Positions 7,959 through 15,647 of a stretch of DNA of 34,344 nt are shown piece by piece. The stretch is from Zoogloea sp. (lineage in GTDB: Bacteria > Pseudomonadota > Gammaproteobacteria > Burkholderiales > Rhodocyclaceae), in the NCBI RefSeq assembly GCF_030157465.1, contig NZ_JAOAUU010000157.1, positions 1 to 34,344 on the forward strand, given 5' to 3'. Below the pieces are notes generated by a model that searched no databases, was not told the origin of the DNA, and saw nothing but the letters and a program-made list of their open reading frames with translations. The translations under genes and the position numbers were made by a program. Every line of letters starts with the position of its first letter. Positions within the stretch are counted from its first letter, which is position 1.

Positions 7959-8480
7959 ATGGCCGACAGCAAGAAACTCCGGCGTCTCGAAACGCGCCTT
8001 GCCCGCTTCGAGAGCGAACACGCGATCCGTGCCTGCATGAACCGCTACATGGTGCTGTGCGACGCGCTCGATGCCGCCACCCCGCTGGACGAACTCGTCG
8101 GCCTGTTCACCCGGGACGCCATCTGGGAGGGCATCGGCGAGAAGTACCGCGGCACCTTCGGGCGCCTCGAGGGGCGCGGCGCACTGCGCGGGATGTTCGC
8201 CGGCTACATGACCGAGCCCGCGCACTTCTCGGTGAATGTGCACTTCCTCACCTCCGAGCTGATCGAGCTGTCCTCCGCCAACACCGCCCGCGGCAGCTGG
8301 GTGATGTTGCAGACCTCCACCTTTGCCGACGGCCGCTCGCACCTCAATGCCGCACGGCTGAGGGTGGATTTCGCACGCGGCAAGGGCCGCTGGCGGATGT
8401 CCCACTTCCGCACCGAAAACCTTTTCAGCCGGCCGGTGGATGCGTGGGACGTTTCCGCCCCCCTGCCCGTGCCGGACTAA
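7959..8480 (+). CDS. iacI: SnoaL/NTF2-like protein of IAA catabolism (IacI-like)
   Basis: A 173-residue protein with the SnoaL-like (NTF2) pattern: an N-terminal helix (LARFESEHAIRACMNRYMVLCDAL), the DELVGLFTRDAIWEG motif, a GRGALRGMF turn and a C-terminal strand ending GRWRMSHFRTENLFSRPV. Such small cone-shaped barrels act as hydrolases, isomerases or small oxygenase subunits; the Rieske dioxygenase beta subunit has the same fold. It lies 7 bases after iacB and 65 bases before iacC. The position equals iacI of the H-A-B-I-C-D-E-F-G order. Its reaction in the pathway is not established. Confidence 0.78.
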   Translation: MADSKKLRRLETRLARFESEHAIRACMNRYMVLCDALDAATPLDELVGLFTRDAIWEGIGEKYRGTFGRLEGRGALRGMFAGYMTEPAHFSVNVHFLTSELIELSSANTARGSWVMLQTSTFADGRSHLNAARLRVDFARGKGRWRMSHFRTENLFSRPVDAWDVSAPLPVPD

Positions 8481-8545
8481 GCCAGAACAGCAACAGCCCC
8501 CATTTCACACCGGGCACGCCCCGGCCACTGCACAAGGAATTCATC

Positions 8546-9820
8546 ATGACGAGCAAGACCGACACAGCCGACCAGGCTCTCACCCTCGGCGACCGGGTCC
8601 AGGCGGACCGGGTGCACACCTCGCTCTACACCGATCCGGCGATCTTCGAAACGGAGATGGACAAGATCTTCTCCAGCACCTGGGTGTGGGTTGCCCACAC
8701 CAGCGAAATCCCGGAAGCCGGCAGCTTCAAGAACACCTACATCGGCCGCCAGCCGGTCATCGTCGTGCGCGACCGCAAGCAGAAGGCGCACGTGCTGCTC
8801 AACCGCTGCCGCCACCGCGCCGCCACCGTGTGCGAAGGCAAGAAGGGCAAGACCAACAGCTTCGTGTGCCCCTACCACGGCTGGAGCTACTCCCTCGACG
8901 GCGCCCTGCGCGGCGTGCCTCATCCCGAGAGCTACGCCGACCAGCTCGAGAAGGGCGAACTGGGCCTGGTCAGTCTTCGCGTCGAGGAATACGCCGGCAT
9001 GCTGTTCGCCACCTTCAACAAGGATGTCGAGCCGCTGGTCGACTACCTCGGCCCCGCCAAGAAGTGGATGGACCTCTTCATGAAGCAGGGCGGCGGCTTC
9101 CCGGTCAAGGTGGCCGGCGAGCATCGCTTCCGCTTCCCCGGCAACTGGAAGATCCAGCTCGAAAACACCACCGACGCCTACCACTTCCCGCTGGTGCACA
9201 AATCCTTCCTCTCCTCGGTGGATAAGCAAACCGAAGAGATGCTCGACTTCGTCACCGGCACCGGCTACGTGGAAGACCTGGGCAACGGCCACAGCGTGAT
9301 GGTGATGATCCCCGCCCTCGTGGATCTGGAAGCCAATCTCGATGCGCCCATCCCCGAACGCTTTGCCGCGCTGGCCGATGCGCTGCGCGCCGAAGGCAAT
9401 CCGGAAGACGAGGTGCGCCGCATCGTGCGCGCCGTGGGCGGCTCGGGTTTCAACCTGAACATCTTCCCCAACATCGCCTGCTCGATGGCCTTCTTCCGCG
9501 TGCTGCAGCCGATCTCGGTCACCGAAACCGAAATCCACCACGCGGTCATCACCATGGACGGTGGCCCGCAAGCCGCCAACCAGGCCCGCCTGCGCATGCA
9601 CGAACACTTCCAGGGCCCGATGGGCTTTGGCACGCCGGACGATTCCGAAGCGTGGGAGCGCGTCCAGAAGGGCTCCGGCTCGGGCAAGGATCTGTGGATC
9701 ATGCTGAACCGGGGCCTCGCCGGCGAAAAGGAAACCGCCGACGGCCGCGCCAGCGATGTGAGTGCCGAAACCGGCATGCGCGCTGCCTACCAGCAGTGGA
9801 AAAAACTGATGACTGCCTGA
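8546..9820 (+). CDS. iacC: Rieske ring-hydroxylating dioxygenase, large subunit (IacC)
   Basis: A 424-residue alpha subunit. The Rieske [2Fe-2S] site is CRHR...CPYHGWSY (CxH-N-CxxH, about residues 87-110). The mononuclear iron site is the ENTTDAYHFPLVHKSF segment, with two histidines and the bridging aspartate. IacC with IacD and the IacF reductase performs the late oxygenation of the IAA pathway that leads to catechol. The true start is the ATG at 8546, which has AAGGA upstream; the frame runs open far upstream without homology. It is cytoplasmic and forms an alpha-beta oligomer with the next gene product, encoded 16 bases downstream. Confidence 0.93.
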   Translation: MTSKTDTADQALTLGDRVQADRVHTSLYTDPAIFETEMDKIFSSTWVWVAHTSEIPEAGSFKNTYIGRQPVIVVRDRKQKAHVLLNRCRHRAATVCEGKKGKTNSFVCPYHGWSYSLDGALRGVPHPESYADQLEKGELGLVSLRVEEYAGMLFATFNKDVEPLVDYLGPAKKWMDLFMKQGGGFPVKVAGEHRFRFPGNWKIQLENTTDAYHFPLVHKSFLSSVDKQTEEMLDFVTGTGYVEDLGNGHSVMVMIPALVDLEANLDAPIPERFAALADALRAEGNPEDEVRRIVRAVGGSGFNLNIFPNIACSMAFFRVLQPISVTETEIHHAVITMDGGPQAANQARLRMHEHFQGPMGFGTPDDSEAWERVQKGSGSGKDLWIMLNRGLAGEKETADGRASDVSAETGMRAAYQQWKKLMTA

Positions 9821-9836
9821 CCCGGAGACGACCCTC

Positions 9837-10313
9837 ATGAACACCGAACTCATCACCCAAGTAAGCGCCTTCCTGTGGCAGGAAGCCGACATGCTCGACC
9901 ACGGCGAATACGCACCGTGGCTTGAATCATGGACCCCCGACGGCCTGTACATCGTGCCGATCGACCCGCTCGAAACCGACTTCGCCAACACCCTCAACTA
10001 CGCCTACGACGACGCCGCCATGCGCGAAAAGCGCGTGGCGCGGCTGGGCAGCGGCGAATCGATCTCCACCTCGCCGGTGCCGCGCACCATCCGCTCGGTG
10101 TCGCGCTTCCGCATTCTGGCCAACGACGGCACCAACGTCACGGTGCGCTGCGCCCAGAACCTGCGCGAATTCCGCAAGGACGTGCTCAAGCACTACAGTG
10201 CCGACGTCACCTTCGATCTCGTGAAGAGCGGCGGCAGCTTCCTGATCCGGCGCAAGATCATCCGACTCATCAACTCGACCGATACGCTCCAGGGTATCGG
10301 CTACATCCTCTAA
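9837..10313 (+). CDS. iacD: Rieske dioxygenase, small subunit (IacD)
   Basis: A 158-residue beta subunit of aromatic-ring-hydroxylating dioxygenases: VSAFLWQEADMLDHGEYAPWLESWTPDGLYIVPID at the N-terminus, the RIARLGSGES-like turn (here RVARLGSGESIST), then PVPRTIRSVSRFRI and the closing strand LIRRKIIRLINSTDTL. It has an NTF2-like fold and a structural role in the alpha-beta oxygenase hexamer. CGGAGACGA precedes the ATG. It lies between iacC and iacE with gaps of 16 and 10 bases, so translation is probably coupled. Confidence 0.92.
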   Translation: MNTELITQVSAFLWQEADMLDHGEYAPWLESWTPDGLYIVPIDPLETDFANTLNYAYDDAAMREKRVARLGSGESISTSPVPRTIRSVSRFRILANDGTNVTVRCAQNLREFRKDVLKHYSADVTFDLVKSGGSFLIRRKIIRLINSTDTLQGIGYIL

Positions 10314-10323
10314 GGAGCCGGAC

Positions 10324-11061
10324 ATGTCACAGGTCGCCCTCGTTACCGGCGCCGCCCAGGGCCTGGGAAACGTCATCGCCACGCAGCTTCTGGCTGCCGG
10401 CTACCGGGTCGTGCTCACCGACCGCAACGCAGCGCTGGCAGAGGCCGCGGCCGGGCAGCTCGGCGCGGGCGACCGTGTGCTGGCCCTCAAGCTCGACGTA
10501 AAGCACAAGGAAGACTTCGAAGCCGCGCTGGCCGCGGTGCTGGCCAAGTGGGGCGCGCTGCACGTGGTGGTGAACAACGCCGCCATGACCCCGACCACGC
10601 CGGTGATGCAGATCAGCGCCGAAGAGTTCGATGAAGTCATCGCCATCAACCTGCGCGGCACCTTCTTCGGCTGCCAGGTGTTCGGCGCGCACCTGGCCTC
10701 GGCAGGCTACGGCCGCATCATCAACCTGGCCTCGCTGGCCGGGCAGAATGGCGGCACCGCGTCGGGTGCGCACTACGCTTCGTCCAAGGGCGCCATCCTC
10801 ACGATGAACAAGATTTTTGCCCGCGAACTGGCGCCCTCCAACGTCACGGTCAATGCCATCGCCCCGGGGCCCATGGAACTGCCCTCGGTGCGCGCCGCCG
10901 TGCCGCCGGAACGCCTGGAAAAGCTGATCGAGATGATCCCGGTAAAGCGCCTCGGCAACCCGAAATTCGTGGCCGACCTGGTGGTGACGCTGGCCTCGCC
11001 CGACGCCGACTTCACCACCGGCGCCACCTGGGACGTAAACGGCGGCATCTTCATGCGCTAG
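10324..11061 (+). CDS. iacE: Short-chain dehydrogenase/reductase (IacE)
   Basis: A 245-residue classical SDR. The nucleotide motif is TGAAQGLG near the N-terminus (residues 8-15), followed by NNAA in the middle, a catalytic serine in NLASL, YASSK as the Tyr-Lys pair, and the APGP turn. It uses NAD(P)(H). In IAA catabolism IacE acts on the hydroxylated product of IacA on the way to 3-hydroxy-2-oxindole-3-acetate (dioxindole-3-acetate). AAGGAG is placed well before the ATG. Ten bases separate it from iacD. The annotation as SDR is certain; the specific step comes from published work on homologues. Confidence 0.9.
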   Translation: MSQVALVTGAAQGLGNVIATQLLAAGYRVVLTDRNAALAEAAAGQLGAGDRVLALKLDVKHKEDFEAALAAVLAKWGALHVVVNNAAMTPTTPVMQISAEEFDEVIAINLRGTFFGCQVFGAHLASAGYGRIINLASLAGQNGGTASGAHYASSKGAILTMNKIFARELAPSNVTVNAIAPGPMELPSVRAAVPPERLEKLIEMIPVKRLGNPKFVADLVVTLASPDADFTTGATWDVNGGIFMR

Positions 11062-11105
11062 GCGCCCCGCCACTCCACCTGACAAGCAGAAGAGAAAGCA
11101 GCCTT

Positions 11106-12065
11106 ATGTCCGAAGAAACTATCAGGGTCGTCGTCAGCCGGCGTCAGGAACAGGGGCACGGCGTCGTCGTTCTCGACATGGTGAATGCCAACGGCGGCGA
11201 GTTGCCCGCCTTCGAGGCCGGCGCGCACATCGACCTGCACCTGGGCGAGGGCCTCGTGCGCCAGTATTCCCTGTGCGGGAGCCCGGCCGAGCGGCGCACC
11301 TACCGCCTCGGCATCCTGCAGGATCCCAACTCCCGGGGCGGCTCGGTGGCTGCCCACGCGCACCTGCGCGAGGGCACCGAAGTACGGGTCGGCGTGCCGC
11401 GCAACCATTTTCCGCTGAGCATGGACGCCAGCCGTTCCGTGCTGGTCGGCGGCGGCATCGGGGTTACGCCGATGATCGCCATGGCCCACGCCCTGGCCGA
11501 TGCCGGCAAGGATTTCGAACTCCATTACTGCGGCCGCAGCCGCTCGGCCAGCGCCTTCATCGACGAGCTGAGCGCCAGCCCCTTCAGCGATCGGGTGCAT
11601 CTGCATTTCGACGACGAAGCCGCCGATCAAAAGCTCGATCTGGCCCGGGCCCTGGCCAACGCCACGCCCGGCACCCATGTGTACACCTGCGGCCCGGCCG
11701 GCTTCATGGACTGGGTGATCGGCGAAGCCAGCCGGCTCGGCATCCCCGACGCGCAGGTTCACAAGGAATACTTCCAGGCCACCGCCCCGAGCGGCGGCAC
11801 CGCCTTCGAGGTGATCGCCAAAAAAAGCGGCAAGCGCGTGCGCGTGGAAGCCGACCAGAGCATTGTCCAGGCCCTCGCCGGCGTGGGCATCAAGGTCACC
11901 ATGTCGTGCGAGCAAGGGGTGTGCGGCACCTGCCTGTGCACCGTGCTGGAAGGTACGCCCGATCATCGCGACGTCTTCCTGACCGACGAAGAAAAAGCGG
12001 ATAACGACCAGATCCTGCTGTGCTGCTCGCGCGCCAGGAGCGACACGCTGGTGCTGGACATCTGA
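11106..12065 (+). CDS. iacF: Oxygenase reductase, FAD/FMN-NAD-[2Fe-2S] (IacF)
   Basis: A 319-residue reductase of the phthalate-dioxygenase-reductase type. The flavin-binding RQYSLCGSP is near residue 60, the NAD-binding VGGGIGVTPMIAMA is in the middle followed by YTCGPAGFMDWV, and a C-terminal plant-type ferredoxin domain carries the cysteine pattern CEQGVCGTCLC...CC for one [2Fe-2S] cluster. It passes electrons from NADH to the IacCD oxygenase, so no separate ferredoxin gene is needed. It lies 44 bases after iacE, the largest gap in the middle of the operon. Confidence 0.93.
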   Translation: MSEETIRVVVSRRQEQGHGVVVLDMVNANGGELPAFEAGAHIDLHLGEGLVRQYSLCGSPAERRTYRLGILQDPNSRGGSVAAHAHLREGTEVRVGVPRNHFPLSMDASRSVLVGGGIGVTPMIAMAHALADAGKDFELHYCGRSRSASAFIDELSASPFSDRVHLHFDDEAADQKLDLARALANATPGTHVYTCGPAGFMDWVIGEASRLGIPDAQVHKEYFQATAPSGGTAFEVIAKKSGKRVRVEADQSIVQALAGVGIKVTMSCEQGVCGTCLCTVLEGTPDHRDVFLTDEEKADNDQILLCCSRARSDTLVLDI

Positions 12066-12097
12066 GGCGCCCGGCCCCCACAAGAGAGGAGAACACC

Positions 12098-12598
12098 ATG
12101 GTCGACATCACCGACTTCCGCAACGGCATGGCCATGCTGGCCGGCGCGGTCAATATCATCACCACCGACGGCCCCCAGGGCCTCGCCGGCTTCACGGCCA
12201 CCGCCGTGTGCAGCGTCACCGACCAGCCGCCGACGCTGCTGGTGTGCATGAACCGGGCCTCCTGGGCCCACCCGATCTTCAGCGGCAACGGGGTGCTGTG
12301 CGTCAACGTGCTCGGCGCCGAACGGCAAGATGTGTCGGGGATCTTCGCGGATCGCAGCATCACCATGGAAGAGCGTTTCGCCCGCATCGGCTGGAATGCC
12401 CTCGCCACCGGCAGCCCGCTGCTCGACGATGCCGTCGTGAATTTCGACTGCCGCATCGTGCAGACCCATGACGTGGGCTCGCACAGCGTCTTCTACTGTG
12501 AGGTCGAAGGCGTCCGGCAGGGCGCATCGCAGGCCGGGCTGGTGTATTTCAACCGTGGCTACCACGGCGTCGGCGAAACCGCCGAACTCGACTCCTGA
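12098..12598 (+). CDS. iacG: Flavin reductase, partner of IacA (IacG)
   Basis: A 166-residue flavin reductase of the HpaC/FRP-like (Flavin_Reduct) family: FRNGMAMLAGAVNIITTDGPQGLAGFTATAVCSVTDQPPTLLVCMN at the N-terminus, then CVNVLGAERQDVSGIFA, and the closing YFNRGYHGV. These enzymes reduce free FMN or FAD with NAD(P)H and hand it to a two-component monooxygenase, here IacA. The start is the ATG at 12098, preceded by AGAGAGGAGAA; an earlier in-frame ATG at 12020 lies inside iacF. It is followed after 9 bases by a tautomerase gene. Confidence 0.92.
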   Translation: MVDITDFRNGMAMLAGAVNIITTDGPQGLAGFTATAVCSVTDQPPTLLVCMNRASWAHPIFSGNGVLCVNVLGAERQDVSGIFADRSITMEERFARIGWNALATGSPLLDDAVVNFDCRIVQTHDVGSHSVFYCEVEGVRQGASQAGLVYFNRGYHGVGETAELDS

Positions 12599-12607
12599 GG
12601 CCGCGCG

Positions 12608-12994
12608 ATGCCAAATCTCAACGTCTATCTCGTCGAAGGCTTTGCACCCGAACGCAAGACCGCCCTGCTCAAGCGCATGACCGATGCGGTCGTCGCCACC
12701 ATCGGGGCGCCGCGCGAGGCGGTGCGGATCTTCCTGATCGAACTGGCCCGGGCGCATGTCTGTGTCGGCGGCGTCACGCTGGAGGAGGCCGATCTGCCCG
12801 GCGGCCCCACCGTGCATGCGCTGCTGGTGGCCGGCCGCAGCGAAGCCCAGAAGGAAGCCCTGATCGGCGGCCTGACCCGCGCCATCGAAGAAACCCTCGA
12901 CGTGCCGGCCGACCCGGTACGAATCATGATTCTGGATATTGCCAATACCGACTTCGGCATGAAGGGCGTCACCGCCCGCTCGCTCGGCCGCTAG
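12608..12994 (+). CDS. Duplicated 4-oxalocrotonate-tautomerase-like protein
   Basis: 128 residues made of two 4-OT-like units in tandem. Unit 1 begins MPNLNVYLVEG, so a Pro becomes the N-terminus when Met is removed. Unit 2 begins at P67 (PTVHALLVAGRSEAQKEAL). Counting each Pro as 1, the Arg39 equivalent is present in both (R40, R105). The Arg11 equivalent is present only in unit 2 (R77); unit 1 has Phe12 there. Canonical 4-OT is about 62 residues and uses a free N-terminal Pro as base, so only unit 1 can be classically active. It starts 9 bases after iacG and looks like the last gene of the catabolic operon. It may act on a keto-enol pair such as 2-hydroxyindole/2-oxindole acetate or on a catechol-cleavage product; this is inference. 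It is not part of the classical nine-gene iac set. Confidence 0.8.
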   Translation: MPNLNVYLVEGFAPERKTALLKRMTDAVVATIGAPREAVRIFLIELARAHVCVGGVTLEEADLPGGPTVHALLVAGRSEAQKEALIGGLTRAIEETLDVPADPVRIMILDIANTDFGMKGVTARSLGR

Positions 12995-13031
12995 GCTGCG
13001 CGACTTTGGTGCAACGCAGCACAAAGCCGGT

Positions 13032-13065
13032 GCCGGGGTGAGCGCCAAAAGCCCAAAACCCCGGC
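13032..13065 (+). terminator. Weak hairpin after the catabolic operon
   Basis: GCCGGGGT (13032-13039) and ACCCCGGC (13058-13065) pair perfectly around an 18-base loop, 37 bases after the tautomerase stop. No T-tract follows, so it may only slow transcription or protect RNA. Confidence 0.3.
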
Positions 13066-13239
13066 CCGAGCTTGAAATACATCAATAAAAACAGCGCCTT
13101 AAAAAATAGTAAAAATGGCACGCGAAGTGCTTTAGTCCACGTGTAAGCAGGAGCATCAAGCTGCTCAGGCATTCAGTCTCAAACATTGCTTCAGCAAAGG
13201 CTTCAAGGGTTGGCATTCATGTTATTGTTTCGCCCATAA

Positions 13240-13255
13240 ACGTGAAAAATCACGT
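13240..13255. promoter_or_regulatory. Palindromic candidate operator of the importer operon
   Basis: ACGTGA-AAAA-TCACGT is a perfect 6-4-6 inverted repeat of the size bound by MarR dimers. Its core CGTGAAAAATCA is repeated upstream of iacH at 5150-5161, with CATAA just 5' in both. A MarR gene (18924-19397) ends the same gene group, so this is a good candidate IacR site. Confidence 0.55.
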
Positions 13256-13354
13256 GATAAAAAATATGAATTCAACCCGTCTTTGTGTGCAGTGTTTTCT
13301 GTTTGCATCGGTCGGTTCTGGTCATTCACTTCCACTTCCTGAAGGAGACATCCA

Positions 13355-14500
13355 ATGAAGTTCAAGCATCTGGCAGTTTCGTTGTTGATCGGGGCGCTGT
13401 TTGCCGGCACCTCCCACGCCCAGGTCAAAATCGGCGTCGTATCGTCCTCCACCGGGCCGATCGCGATGGTTGGCATTCCGCAGAAGAACACCGTGCCGCT
13501 GATGCCGACCAAGGCCGGCGGGCAAAGCATCCGCTACATCCCGCTCGACGACGGCAGTGATCCGACCGCTTCGGTGGTGGCCATCAAGAAGCTGATCAGC
13601 GAGGAGAACGTCGACGCGATCATCGGCCCATCCGGTTCGCCCAACGCCATGGGCGCGATCCAGTTCATCGCCGAGGCGGGCGTTCCGCTGCTGGCGCCGG
13701 TCGGTACGGCGGCCGTGGTCCTGCCGATGAACGAACAGAAGAAGTGGGTCTTCAAGACGACGCAGAACGACGGCCTGATCGCCTCGGCCCTGCTGGAGCA
13801 CATGGCCAAGACCGGGGTGAAGACGGTTGGCTTCATCGGCACCGCCGACCCGTATGGCGAAAACTGGGGCAAGGTCTTTGCCGAGGGCGCCGCCAAGAAA
13901 GGCATCCGCATCGTTGCCGACGAGCGCTTCCAGCGCCAGGACACCTCGGTGACCGCGCAGGCCCTCAAGGTGATCGCCGCCCGGCCGGATGTGGTGCTGA
14001 TCGCCGCACCGGGCTCCCCCGCCGTGCTGCCGCAGCTCGCCCTCGTCGATCGCGGTTACAAGGGCAAGTTCTACCAGACCCACGGCGCCGCGCTGCCCGA
14101 CTTCCTGAAGCTCGGCGGCAAAAAGGTCGAGGGCACCATCCTGGCGGCAAGCCTGATGCTGGTGCTGGACCAGGTGCCCGACAGCCACCCGTCGAAGAAG
14201 ATCGCCAAGGGCTACATGGCGGCCTATGAGAAGACCTACGGCGTAACGCCCGCCACCTTCGGCGGCAACATGTTCGACGCCGGCCTGCTGCTCGAGAAAG
14301 CCATTCCGCTGGCGCTGGCCAAGGGCAAGCCGGGCACGCCCGAGTTCCGCTCGGCCCTGCGCGATGCCCTCGAGCAAACCCGCGAGCTGGCCGCCACCCA
14401 GGGCGTCTACAACATGACGCCGGCCGACCACAGCGGCTTCGACGACCGTGGCCGGGAGCTGATCACCGTCTCCAACGGTACCTGGACCCTGCTGAAGTAA
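13355..14500 (+). CDS. ABC importer, periplasmic binding protein (LivJ/LivK family)
   Basis: A 381-residue type I periplasmic binding protein. The signal peptide (about residues 1-22) ends GTSHA before QVKIGVVSSSTGPIA. The typical landmarks IIGPSGSPNAMGAIQFIAEAG, the TADPYGENWGKVF hinge segment and a C-terminal GFDDRGRELITVSNG are present. This family binds branched-chain amino acids, amides, or aromatic acids such as benzoate and hydroxycinnamates. Context suggests IAA or another indolic acid as ligand, but the ligand cannot be read from sequence. It is first in the importer operon; a strong hairpin separates it from the permease gene, typical where the binding protein must be made in excess. 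Confidence 0.88.
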   Translation: MKFKHLAVSLLIGALFAGTSHAQVKIGVVSSSTGPIAMVGIPQKNTVPLMPTKAGGQSIRYIPLDDGSDPTASVVAIKKLISEENVDAIIGPSGSPNAMGAIQFIAEAGVPLLAPVGTAAVVLPMNEQKKWVFKTTQNDGLIASALLEHMAKTGVKTVGFIGTADPYGENWGKVFAEGAAKKGIRIVADERFQRQDTSVTAQALKVIAARPDVVLIAAPGSPAVLPQLALVDRGYKGKFYQTHGAALPDFLKLGGKKVEGTILAASLMLVLDQVPDSHPSKKIAKGYMAAYEKTYGVTPATFGGNMFDAGLLLEKAIPLALAKGKPGTPEFRSALRDALEQTRELAATQGVYNMTPADHSGFDDRGRELITVSNGTWTLLK

Positions 14501-14513
14501 GGGCAGGCCAGCT

Positions 14514-14539
14514 CTCCCGGAGCCCTGGCGCTCCGGGAG
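14514..14539 (+). other. Intercistronic hairpin between binding protein and permease genes
   Basis: CTCCCGGAGC (14514-14523) and GCTCCGGGAG (14530-14539) form a perfect 10-bp stem with a 6-base loop, 13 bases after the binding-protein stop. No T-tract follows. Such a structure commonly protects the upstream message from 3' exonucleases or causes partial termination, giving more binding protein than permease. Confidence 0.6.
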
Positions 14540-14609
14540 CCTTCATCTGCCGCGCCTGGCAGCAACCGCATTTCCGCGACAGGCACCTCCACCGCGGACG
14601 GGGATTTTC

Positions 14610-15647
14610 ATGGACGTTCAGATTGCATTGATGCTCGCGCAGGACGGACTCACCAACGGTGCGATCTATGCGCTCCTGGCCTTGGCCCTGGTGCTGGTCT
14701 TCGCGGTCACGCGGGTCATCTTCATTCCGCAGGGCGAGTTTGTCGCCTACGGAGCCCTCACCCTGGCCATGCTGCAGGGCGGATCGATGCCGGCAACGGC
14801 ATGGCTGCTGGCCGGCATGGGTGCGCTGGTGGCGCTGATCGACGGTGCCACTGCACTCAGGAACGGCCAGACCCAAAAGCTCGCCGGCGTGCTCGGCTGG
14901 AATGTCGGCTACCCGCTGGGCCTGGTCGCGCTGCTGACGCTGCTGCCGGTGAAGGATCTGCCGCTGGTGGCGCAGGTGGTGCTGGCCCTGGCGGTGGTCG
15001 TGCCGATGGGGCCGCTGCTGTACCGGCTGGTGTTCCAGCCGATCGCCTCGGCACCGATACTCATCCTGCTGATCGTTTCGGTTGCCGTCCATGTGGCGAT
15101 GGTGGGCCTGGGCCTGCTCTTCTTCGGTGCAGAAGGCCAGCGCACCCCCGCGTTCAGTGACGCCAACTTTGAAATCGGCCCCCTGATGGTCTCCGGCCAG
15201 ACGGTGTGGGTCGTGATGGCGTCCGTCGTGCTGATCCTGGCCCTTTACCAGTTCTTCGAGCGCACCCTTTACGGCAAGGCCCTGCGCGCCACCGCGATCA
15301 ACCGCAACGGCGCGCGCCTGATGGGCATTTCACCGGCCCTCGCGGGCAAGCTCACCTTCTTCGTGGCGGCGCTGATCGGCGCCCTGTCGGGCGTGCTGAT
15401 CGCCCCGATCACCACCATCTACTACGACACGGGCTTTCTGATCGGCCTGAAGGGCTTCGTCGCCGCGATCATCGGCGGGCTGGCCAGCTACCCGCTGGCC
15501 GCGGTGGGCGCCGTGCTGGTCGGGCTGCTCGAATCCTTCTCGTCCTTCTGGGCCAGCGCCTTCAAGGAAGTCATCGTGTTCACCCTGATCATTCCCGTGC
15601 TGTTGTGGCGCTCGCTCACCACCCGCCATGTGGAGGAGGAAGAATGA
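14610..15647 (+). CDS. ABC importer permease, LivH type
   Basis: A 345-residue, very hydrophobic membrane protein of the LivH family. It starts DVQIALMLAQDGLTNGAIYALLALALVLVFAVTRVIF, where LivH proteins have the GL..GaiYALiAlGl pattern. The conserved loop LYGKALRATAINRNGARLMGIS, about 215-235 residues in, is the ATPase-coupling region. A C-terminal YPLAAVGAVLVGLLESF segment follows. It is longer than usual (about 290-310) because of the segment around residues 60-105. It forms the transmembrane channel with the LivM half of the next protein. Its stop overlaps the next start (ATGA at 15644-15647). Confidence 0.88.
   Translation: MDVQIALMLAQDGLTNGAIYALLALALVLVFAVTRVIFIPQGEFVAYGALTLAMLQGGSMPATAWLLAGMGALVALIDGATALRNGQTQKLAGVLGWNVGYPLGLVALLTLLPVKDLPLVAQVVLALAVVVPMGPLLYRLVFQPIASAPILILLIVSVAVHVAMVGLGLLFFGAEGQRTPAFSDANFEIGPLMVSGQTVWVVMASVVLILALYQFFERTLYGKALRATAINRNGARLMGISPALAGKLTFFVAALIGALSGVLIAPITTIYYDTGFLIGLKGFVAAIIGGLASYPLAAVGAVLVGLLESFSSFWASAFKEVIVFTLIIPVLLWRSLTTRHVEEEE

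Larger units (their letters stand above)
12995..13354. other. Intergenic region between the iac operon and the importer operon
   Basis: No gene is seen. It holds a hairpin close to the tautomerase stop (13032-13065) and an AT-rich part from about 13080, with the candidate operator at 13240-13255. The region probably contains the importer promoter, but I could not choose a -35/-10 pair with confidence. GGAG precedes the binding-protein ATG. Confidence 0.5.
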
